In this document: positions 57,124-64,000 of the stretch, piece by piece
Position numbering within the stretch: the first letter of the stretch is position 1
Layout of the letters: every line of letters begins with the position of its first letter
Source: Thermoanaerobaculia bacterium
Lineage (GTDB): Bacteria > Acidobacteriota > Thermoanaerobaculia > Multivoradales > Multivoraceae
NCBI GenBank assembly: GCA_022822365.1
Contig: JAJEBV010000040.1
Location: forward strand, 124,001-188,000
DNA: 64,000 bases
Direction of reading: 5' to 3'
Translations under genes and position numbers: made by a program
The notes under the pieces: generated by a model
Told to the model about the DNA's origin: nothing
The model's input: only the letters and a program-made list of their open reading frames with translations
Databases searched by the model: none

Positions 57124-58407
57124 ATGGAAGCGCCGGCGCCGGCCACCGTTCTGCCGCGCTCCAAGCATCCCATCGCCTCGCGTCGGCTCTCCGCCGGCGC
57201 GCAGAAGGTTCTGCGCCGGCTCCGCCAGAGCGGCAGGAACGCCTGCCTGGTGGGCGGCAGTGTGCGCGACCTGATGCTCGACCGGCGGCCGAAGGACTAC
57301 GACGTCGTCACCGACGCGCGGCCGGAGGAAGTGCGGCGGTTGTTCAGGAATTCGCGGATCATCGGCCGGCGCTTTCGTCTGGTCCACGTCCTGTTCAGCG
57401 ACGAGGTGGTCGAGGTGTCCACGTTCCGTGGCGCACCCGATCCCGACGATCAGCGCCGTTCACCGGGCGAACTCCTCGTCACCAGCGACAACACCTACGG
57501 CACCCCGCGGCAGGACGCGTTCCGCCGCGACTTCACCGTCAACGCCCTGCTCTACCGTGCCTCGGACCGCGCCGTCGTCGACTACGTCGGCGGCATAGAG
57601 GACCTGGAGCAGCGCTCCCTGAGGGTGATCGGCGATCCGAACGTGCGCTACCGGGAGGATCCGGTCCGCATGCTGCGCGCCTGCGAGTTCGCCGCCCGCC
57701 TGGACTTCGAGATCGAGGAAGAGACCCTCGGCGCCGCCTTCGCGCATCGCCGTGACATGGCCAAGGCGTCTCCGCACCGCCTGATCGAGGAGTTGCTCCA
57801 ACTCCTCGCGAGCGGCCGCAGCGCCGCGGCTTTCGACTGGATGGGACGCTCCGGACTGCTGCCGATCGTCCTCCCCGAGGTCGACGAAGTGTCGGAAGAG
57901 TCGAGCGGAGCGAACAGCTTCTCGAACCTCGCCCGCCTGCTCGACCAGCGGGTGCGGGCCGGTCCGGAGGTTCCGGCCGCGGTGCTCCTCTCCTCCCTGC
58001 TGCTGCCGCGCGTGGTGGTCGGCAGGGACCGCCTGGAAGCGGGCGGCGCCAGGGTCCACCGCCGCCGTCTGCAGCAACTCGTGGACGACGTGGTGGCCGA
58101 CTTCGGCCAGCGCTTCGCCCTCTCCGCGGCGCGCCGCAGCAGGATGAAGAAGGCGCTCGAGACCTTCCAGCGGCTCTGTGAAGAACCCCGGAACTCGAGA
58201 ACCGTGCCAAGCCTCGTCCGGCGCGAAGCCTTCGGGCCCGCTCTCGAACTCTTCGCCCTCCTCTCCGCCGCCACCGGCAGCGGCGCCGATGCGCTGGAGA
58301 GCTGGCGGCGGCACGCCGAGGCGGCGGCGCCCGCCAAGCCGGCGGACGCCGCCAGGCCGCGGCGGCGGCGGAGACGGCGAAGACGGCCGCGCCGGCGCCA
58401 CCTGTAG
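57124..58407 (+). CDS. pcnB: Poly(A) polymerase / tRNA nucleotidyltransferase family (PcnB-like)
   Basis: The 427-aa product is a class II nucleotidyltransferase: NACLVGGSVRDLMLDRRPKD, the catalytic DYDVVTDA, RRLFRNSRIIGRRFRLVHVL, VEVSTFRG, RRDFTVNALLY and RYREDPVRMLRACEFAARL. The RNSRIIGRRFRLVHV stretch and the long basic C-terminal tail (many Arg from residue 410) are more like PcnB, which adds poly(A) to RNA, than CCA-adding enzyme. The basic tail fits RNA binding. A CCA-adding role cannot be ruled out. Confidence 0.87.
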   Translation: MEAPAPATVLPRSKHPIASRRLSAGAQKVLRRLRQSGRNACLVGGSVRDLMLDRRPKDYDVVTDARPEEVRRLFRNSRIIGRRFRLVHVLFSDEVVEVSTFRGAPDPDDQRRSPGELLVTSDNTYGTPRQDAFRRDFTVNALLYRASDRAVVDYVGGIEDLEQRSLRVIGDPNVRYREDPVRMLRACEFAARLDFEIEEETLGAAFAHRRDMAKASPHRLIEELLQLLASGRSAAAFDWMGRSGLLPIVLPEVDEVSEESSGANSFSNLARLLDQRVRAGPEVPAAVLLSSLLLPRVVVGRDRLEAGGARVHRRRLQQLVDDVVADFGQRFALSAARRSRMKKALETFQRLCEEPRNSRTVPSLVRREAFGPALELFALLSAATGSGADALESWRRHAEAAAPAKPADAARPRRRRRRRRRPRRRHL

Positions 58408-58414
58408 GCGGGGT

Positions 58415-59941
58415 TCAGCCGGTCAGGCGGAACCAGCGGGCGAACAGGCGCTGGGCGCGGGGCGTGAAGCGCGTCCGCCGCCACTGGTTCGCGGCTCTCT
58501 TCAACACCTCGGCTCGCGTCGGGTACGGGAGGATGGTCGAGGTGAATCGGGAGAGGCCGACGCCGTGGGTCACGGCCAGCGAGAGCGGCGCGATCAGGTC
58601 GCCGGCGCCGGCGCCGACCACGGTGGCCCCGAGCACGCGATCGCTGCCCTGCTTCAGCAGGACCCGCAGGAATCCCTCCTCCTCGCCGTCGAGCAGGGCG
58701 CGGTGATTCTCCTCGAGGGAGACGTCGATCACGTCCAGAGCGATTCCCTGCTCCTCCGCTTCCCGCCGGTCCAGGCCGGCGTGCGCCACCTCCGGCGCGG
58801 TGTAGGTGCAACGGGGGACGACCAGCCGGTCGGCCCGGGCGCTGGGAAAGAAGAGCGCGTTCTGGACCACGACCGCGGCATGGGCGTCGGCCAGGTGGGT
58901 GAAGTTGGGCGCGGGCGTCACGTCGCCGGCGGCGAAGATGCGGGGGTTCGTCGTGCGCAGCTTCGCGTCGACCTGGATGCCGCCGGCATCGCTGCGGACG
59001 CCGACCTGCTCGAGTCCCAGCCCTTCGACGTTGGGCGCCCGGCCCACGGCGACCAGGAGTTCGTCGCAGGCGGTTTCCCGCTCCTCGCCCTCGCTGTCGA
59101 CCCAGGCGAGCCGGACGCCGCCGGCCTCGGGCGCCGCCTCCTCGATCCTCGCGCCGAGGGCCAGCTCGACGCCGTCGCGGCGAAGCGCCCGTTCGACCAC
59201 GGCCGCCGCGTCCGGATCCTCGCGCGGCAGGATGCCGGGCAGCACGTCGAAGGTCGTCACCCGGCTGCCGAGCCGGGCGAAGGCCTGCGAGAGCTCGCAG
59301 CCGATCGGGCCGGCGCCGATGACGGCCAGCCGCTCGGGCCGCTCGGTCAGGGCGAAGACGGTCTCGTTGGTCAGGTAGCTGCAGCGCTCGAGACCCGCTA
59401 TCGGCGGCGCCTGGGGGCGGGCGCCGGTGGCGATCACGGCCCGCCGGTAGCGCAGTTCGCGGTCGCCGGCGGAACCGGTCACGGCGATCGCGCGGTCGGA
59501 GAGGAAGCGTCCTTCGCCCAGGTAGACGTCGACGCCGGCATCCCGGAAGCGCTCCGCGCTGTCGTCCCGGCTGATCACCGCACGGATACGGCGCATGCGC
59601 TCCATCGCCGCGGCGAAGTCGCCGGGCCGCTCGGCGCCCGGCGCTCCGAAGCCGGCGTCGGCGCGGCCGGCACTCCACCGTCGGGCGGCGGCGATCACGC
59701 CCTTGGACGGCACGCAGCCGAAGTTCAGGCAATCGCCGCCCATCAGCCGGCGCTCGATCAGCGCCACTCTGGCGCCCAGGCCCGCGGCGGCGATCGCGGT
59801 TACCAGGCCGGCCGTGCCGGCGCCGATGACCACCAGGTGGTATCGCCCGGGCGGCTCCGGGTTCGTCCAGTCGGAGGGCGCGACCTGGTCGATCAAGGCC
59901 CGGTCGTGCCTGTCCTCCGCCAGCAGTTCCCGCCTGGTCAT
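58415..59941 (-). CDS. MerA-like pyridine nucleotide-disulfide oxidoreductase
   Basis: ATG 59941 (MTRRELLAEDRHDRALI) overlaps the TVP38 gene stop and gives 508 aa. The FAD motif is VVIGAGTAGLVTAIAAAGLG and the redox-active pair is in GGDCLNFGCVPSK. The NAD(P) motif is VIGAGPIGCELSQAFARLG, a second FAD contact is IFAAGDV, and the dimerisation domain begins near VPRCTYTAPEVAHAG. Pairing with a TVP38/TMEM64 protein is a recurrent layout for this subgroup. No N-terminal heavy-metal domain or C-terminal Cys pair is seen, so mercury reduction is unlikely. Substrate unknown. Confidence 0.9.
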   Translation of the reverse strand: MTRRELLAEDRHDRALIDQVAPSDWTNPEPPGRYHLVVIGAGTAGLVTAIAAAGLGARVALIERRLMGGDCLNFGCVPSKGVIAAARRWSAGRADAGFGAPGAERPGDFAAAMERMRRIRAVISRDDSAERFRDAGVDVYLGEGRFLSDRAIAVTGSAGDRELRYRRAVIATGARPQAPPIAGLERCSYLTNETVFALTERPERLAVIGAGPIGCELSQAFARLGSRVTTFDVLPGILPREDPDAAAVVERALRRDGVELALGARIEEAAPEAGGVRLAWVDSEGEERETACDELLVAVGRAPNVEGLGLEQVGVRSDAGGIQVDAKLRTTNPRIFAAGDVTPAPNFTHLADAHAAVVVQNALFFPSARADRLVVPRCTYTAPEVAHAGLDRREAEEQGIALDVIDVSLEENHRALLDGEEEGFLRVLLKQGSDRVLGATVVGAGAGDLIAPLSLAVTHGVGLSRFTSTILPYPTRAEVLKRAANQWRRTRFTPRAQRLFARWFRLTG

Positions 59942-60663
59942 TCGCCCACCTCTTCCCTGAGCGCCCGGCGGGCGATGCGGGTGACGACCGTGATCACCGC
60001 GATCGTGGCGGCCAGCCCGACGCCCGTGAAGACCCAGGTCTCCCAGCCCCGCTCCCCGCCGCTGCCGGCCGCGATCTCGGCCAGGTCGCCGACCACCTTG
60101 CCGTAGTAGACGTAGAGCAGGGTCGCCGGCAGCATGCCGCTGAAGGCCAGGACGTAGTCGCGCAGCTTTACTCTCGTCAGCCCCAGAGCGTAGTTCAGCA
60201 GCACGAAGGGGACGACCGGCGTGAGACGCAGGAGGAGCACGATCTTGAACCCCTCGCGGCCGACCGCCCGGTCGATCGCGGCGAAGCGGGGCTCCGCGGC
60301 GACCCTCCGTTCGATTGCTCCCCGGACCATGTATCTCGACGCCAGGAAGGCGGCCGTCGCGCCCAGGGAGGCGCCGGCGAACACCAGCGCGGTGCCTTCG
60401 GCGAGACCGAAGATCGCGCCCCCGGCGAGGGTGAGCAGCGAACCGGGGATGAAGGCGACGGTCGCCACCGTGTAGCCCAGGACGAACACGACCGGCCCCC
60501 ACACGCCGAGGCCGTCCACCCAGGCGCTGAACTCGGGCAGGTAACCCGCCACGCGCCGGCCGAACAGCAGCAGCACCGCGACCAGGGCCACGGCCACAGC
60601 CGCGCGGAGCAGCCATCCGGCTTTCGTCGTTCCAGCCCTGACCGTCTCGGAGTCTTCCTTCAT
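59938..60663 (-). CDS. TVP38/TMEM64 (VTT/DedA-type) membrane protein
   Basis: ATG 60663 (MKEDSETVRAGT) gives 241 aa. About five to six membrane segments are visible, with the family stretches VAFIPGSLLTLAGGAIFG, ATAAFLASRYMVRGAIERRV, VLLLRLTPVVPFVLLNYALG and FSGMLPATLLYVYYGKVVGD. These proteins belong to the VTT (DedA-like) group linked to lipid handling. It overlaps its neighbours on both sides by four bases, so it is in the rfbBAC-DUF4301-TVP38-flavoprotein transcript. Confidence 0.9.
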   Translation of the reverse strand: MKEDSETVRAGTTKAGWLLRAAVAVALVAVLLLFGRRVAGYLPEFSAWVDGLGVWGPVVFVLGYTVATVAFIPGSLLTLAGGAIFGLAEGTALVFAGASLGATAAFLASRYMVRGAIERRVAAEPRFAAIDRAVGREGFKIVLLLRLTPVVPFVLLNYALGLTRVKLRDYVLAFSGMLPATLLYVYYGKVVGDLAEIAAGSGGERGWETWVFTGVGLAATIAVITVVTRIARRALREEVGE

Positions 60664-62018
60664 CGCTCGTCTCCATCGAGGGCCGCGCGCGCCGGACACC
60701 GGTGCTCTTCGCCGGCGAGGTCGAACACGGTCTTGACCGGCGTGTACACCTCGGCGGGCAGGTCGACGAACCGCGTCTTCCACCCGGCCATCGAGCCGTT
60801 CCACAGGCCGGGGCGCTCCAGCGCGGTCAGCGGCCTGCCGCCGTGACTCTTGTCCACGAGAAAGCTGGCGGAGTGATCGACGTAGTCCTCGAGGCGGTAC
60901 GGTTCACCGCCGGGACCGAGGACCGCGCACACCATGAACACTGGGTTGAAGTGGGTGGACCTGTCCAGGATCGCCGACTGCTCCGCGTCCGCCATGTCCA
61001 TCTGGGCCGTCTCCACGATCTGCAGCCCGACTTCGCCGGACGCGTCGCGCACCCAGAAGGGGCCGCCGCCGGCCGTGCCGAGGGTCGGCACGACGCCGCA
61101 AACCCGGGACGGTCGACCTGCACTCCGCGCCAGCTCCAGAGCCATGCCGGCCAGAATCCGCAGCGCCCTGACCGCCGGCCCCTGGAACGGTTCCGGCTGC
61201 ATGTTGTCGATGTTCTTCATCGCGATGAGCTCGTAGCCCTGGTCGGCCAGTCCCTGGAGATTGCGAAGCAGCGCGCCATGACCGCCAGGCCGTACGAGCA
61301 GGGGGGACGCCGGGTCGTCCACGAGCCGGAACGGCCCGCCCCGCCCGCCCACGGCGATGCTGTCGGTGGCCGGCGACTGGTGGGAGAGGGCGATCTCGAA
61401 GCGGCAGCCGCAACGCCGCTCGAGCGCCGGCAACCGTTCGGCGAGCAACGCCTCGAACGCCGGCCGGTGCCGCGAAGCGACGGAGAAGTGGAGCGACGCC
61501 GATCCACCGCCGTCGCCGAGGACGGCGGCCGCCTCGACGATGTGCTCCTCGAGCGCCGTGCGCACCTCGCCGCCGGGATAGCGGTGGAAGGGGATCAGGG
61601 CCTTCGGCGTGTCGCCGTACCGTTCGAGGACGTCCGCCGCGCCAGCGGCGGCGTCGAAAGGCAGATGGCGCCGGGCCTTCTCGAAGCGGCCGAGCACGGG
61701 ATCATCCGGGGCGCCGGCGGCGGCCTTGAGTTCGGCGAAGAGCCGCGAGGCCGCGCCCGAGGCCGGCACGAACCGGACCAGCCGTCCGGACGAGGCCGCC
61801 GCCCGGCCCGCTTCGGCAAGCCGGTCCGCTTCGGACCCGGCGGGCAGCGGATCGATGCCGTCACCGAGCAGGGCCGGCCGGACCAGCCGGGCCTTCGGCG
61901 GCGGGTCGCGCAGGATGGCGAGCTGGCGCCGCGCCTCGTCCACGCCGATGCCGTGCGCCTCGAGCTGCTCGCGGTCGGCGGCGCGCAGACCGTCCTCAAC
62001 TGCCGTCCGCGACATCAT
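60660..62018 (-). CDS. DUF4301 family protein
   Basis: ATG 62018 (with a second ATG at 62015) lies one base after the rfbC stop; the product is about 452 aa. DUF4301-like stretches include LVRFVPASGAASRLFAEL, PKALIPFHRYPGGEVRTALE, HFSVASRHRPAFEALL, LVRPGGHGALLRNLQGLADQ, IAMKNIDNMQP and THFNPVFMVCAVLG. The G-GAASRLF, PKALIPFH and GGHGALLRNL motifs recall nucleotide-sugar pyrophosphorylase folds. That fits its place beside dTDP-sugar genes, though the function is unproven. Confidence 0.88.
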   Translation of the reverse strand: MMSRTAVEDGLRAADREQLEAHGIGVDEARRQLAILRDPPPKARLVRPALLGDGIDPLPAGSEADRLAEAGRAAASSGRLVRFVPASGAASRLFAELKAAAGAPDDPVLGRFEKARRHLPFDAAAGAADVLERYGDTPKALIPFHRYPGGEVRTALEEHIVEAAAVLGDGGGSASLHFSVASRHRPAFEALLAERLPALERRCGCRFEIALSHQSPATDSIAVGGRGGPFRLVDDPASPLLVRPGGHGALLRNLQGLADQGYELIAMKNIDNMQPEPFQGPAVRALRILAGMALELARSAGRPSRVCGVVPTLGTAGGGPFWVRDASGEVGLQIVETAQMDMADAEQSAILDRSTHFNPVFMVCAVLGPGGEPYRLEDYVDHSASFLVDKSHGGRPLTALERPGLWNGSMAGWKTRFVDLPAEVYTPVKTVFDLAGEEHRCPARAALDGDER

Positions 62019-62019
62019 C

Positions 62020-62586
62020 TCAGTACGAGAACGTCGGCAACTGCTCGAAACAGCCCGCGATCGTCGCCGCGGCGCGGTCCCGGCCGGAAAGCAGCGGCTC
62101 CCCGATCGGCCAGTCGATGCCGATCTGCGGGTCGTTCCAGGCGATCGCGAGCTCGTCGTCGCCGTCGTAGTACTCGTCGCACTTGTACTGCACGTCGGCC
62201 GTTTCGCTGACCACGCAGAAGCCGTGGGCGAATCCGCGCGGAATGAAGAGCTGGCGGAAGTTGTCCTCGGAGAGCAGGCAGCCGGTCCACTCCAGGAACG
62301 ACGGCGAGCCGCGCCGCACGTCCACGGCGACGTCGAACACTTCACCCCGGGTGACGCGGACGAGCTTGGCCTGCTGCCGGCGGCACTGGAGGTGCAGCCC
62401 CCGCACCGTGTCCCGGTTCGACCGGGAGTGGTTGTCCTGGACCCATGGCCGGCCGACGCCGCCTTCCGCGAACGTCGCCGCGTTGTAGCTCTCCAGGAAG
62501 AAACCGCGGCCGTCGCGATGAACGACCGGCTCGACGATCAGCACGCTGGGCAGCCCCGTGGCGCGGACCGCTGGCAGGGCGCTCAC
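62020..62586 (-). CDS. rfbC: dTDP-4-dehydrorhamnose 3,5-epimerase
   Basis: GTG 62586 overlaps the rfbA stop (GTGA) and gives 188 aa. RmlC features are [37 protein letters not shown] (catalytic His), [39 protein letters not shown] and [16 protein letters not shown]. It makes dTDP-4-dehydro-L-rhamnose for surface polysaccharide. rfbD is not in the window. Confidence 0.94.
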   Translation of the reverse strand: MSALPAVRATGLPSVLIVEPVVHRDGRGFFLESYNAATFAEGGVGRPWVQDNHSRSNRDTVRGLHLQCRRQQAKLVRVTRGEVFDVAVDVRRGSPSFLEWTGCLLSEDNFRQLFIPRGFAHGFCVVSETADVQYKCDEYYDGDDELAIAWNDPQIGIDWPIGEPLLSGRDRAAATIAGCFEQLPTFSY

Positions 62587-63466
62587 CGCCCTTCCTCGAG
62601 GACCAGGCTGAGGTAGCGGCCGTACCCGTCGCTGGTCTTCGCCGCCAGCCGCCGCAACTGGTCGGCGTCGATGTAGCCCATACGGTAGGCGACCTCCTCC
62701 AGGCACGCCACTTTCAGTCCCTGCCGCTCCTCAAGCGCCTGAATGAAGTTGCCCGCCTGCAGCAGGGCCTCGTGGGTTCCCGTGTCGAGCCAGGCGATGC
62801 CGCGGCCGAGCAGTTCGACCCGCAGCGTCCCTTCGTCCAGGTAGAGCCGGTTCAGGTCGGTGATCTCCAGTTCGCCGCGCGCCGAGGGACGGAGCGTCCG
62901 TGCCAACTCGACGACGCGGTCGTCGTAGAAGTAGAGGCCCGGCACCGCGTACAGCGACTTCGGCGCCGCCGGCTTCTCCTCCAGGCCGATCACGCGCCGC
63001 CCCGCATCGAACTCGACGACGCCGTAGCGCTCCGGATCCCGGACCCGGTAGCCGAAGATCGTGGCGCCGGGCGAGGACATGTGCCGCGCCGCCGCCCGCT
63101 GCAGGACGTCCGCCAGTCCGTGGCCGTGGAAGATGTTGTCGCCCAGGGCCAGCGCCGCCCGGGCGCCCCTCAGATGCTCGGCCCCGATCAGGAACGCCTG
63201 GGCGATCCCCTCGGGGGCCTCCTGGACGGCGTAGGAGAGCTCGATTCCCAGATCCCGGCCGTCGCCGAGCAGGCGCCGGAACGCGGGCTGGTCGTGCGGC
63301 GTGGTGATGATCAGGATCTCCCGCACGCCCGCGACCATCAGGCTGGAGAGCGGGTAGTGGATCATCGGCTGGTCGTAGACCGGCAGCAACTGCTTGCTGA
63401 CCGCCCGCGTCACCGGGTGAAGCCGGGTGCCGGCACCGCCCGCCAGCAGGATGCCCCGAAGCGGAC

Positions 63467-63470
<4 letters not shown>
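62583..63470 (-). CDS. rfbA: Glucose-1-phosphate thymidylyltransferase
   Basis: GTG 63470 overlaps the rfbB stop (GTGA) and gives 295 aa. The nucleotide-binding motif [20 protein letters not shown] leads into [20 protein letters not shown]. Other features are [63 protein letters not shown] and [20 protein letters not shown]. It makes dTDP-glucose, feeding rfbB then rfbC. Confidence 0.96.

Positions 63471-64000
<530 letters not shown>

Overview
This is a GC-rich (roughly 70% by eye) bacterial chromosome segment from a Gram-negative organism. Lipid A and Kdo genes (lpxC, lpxK, waaA), dTDP-rhamnose genes, a type II secretion/type IV pilus-like machine and DUF4390-NtrY-NtrX point to a diderm. The mix of a secretin carrying TPR and cohesin-like domains, a TPR/FG-GAP/ASPIC-UnbV giant protein and serine-phosphatase partner switching is most like Acidobacteriota (perhaps a Thermoanaerobaculia-type MAG). 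That assignment is an inference and should be tested with a marker-gene tree.

Layout. 1-128: start of a secreted protein running off the left edge. 153-1556: PmbA/TldD-like gene. 1603-4310 (minus): RsbU/RsbV/RsbW-like partner-switching operon headed by a 61-aa membrane protein. In front of it are a strong sigma-54-type -24/-12 match and three copies of a 15-bp palindrome. The next genes (minus) are a GAF-AAA+-Fis regulator, uvrA and smpB. 9494-9726 is the smpB/lpxC divergent region, with three helically phased half-sites and a second sigma-54-like match. 10786-16393 (minus): a snapalysin-like metalloprotease with PPC and Fn3-like domains, and two paralogous secreted proteins of unknown function separated by a truncated IS3-family orfA. 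This block is visibly less GC-rich. 16468-23798: DUF4390, ntrY, ntrX, selB and ald with stop/start overlaps. Then come an F420/flavin LLM oxidoreductase, polA (frameshifted, minus), a large TPR/FG-GAP protein and an NSS sodium symporter.

32859-34976 (minus) is an accessory patch: hicBA, an unknown gene and an HNH nuclease gene broken by one amber codon. 35095-37429 (minus): waaA-lpxK. 37610-49901 is a tightly overlapping 14-gene operon: ECF sigma factor, ZAS anti-sigma, secretin-N-domain protein, GspF, GspE, PilM/N/O/P-like proteins, secretin, three pseudopilins and dUTPase. 49911-58407: yqgE, acnA, queE, citrate synthase, a MaoC/CoA-transferase pair and pcnB. 58415-64000 (minus): rfbBAC, DUF4301, TVP38 and a MerA-like flavoprotein, with rfbB cut by the right edge.

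Three observations stand out. First, the sigma-54 promoter, triple palindrome and neighbouring AAA+ regulator form a plausible control module for the partner-switching operon. Second, a 39-nt two-hairpin element occurs three times, always at the 3' end of a gene and in the same orientation; copies differ only in their loops. Third, the secretion/pilus operon carries its own sigma/anti-sigma pair.
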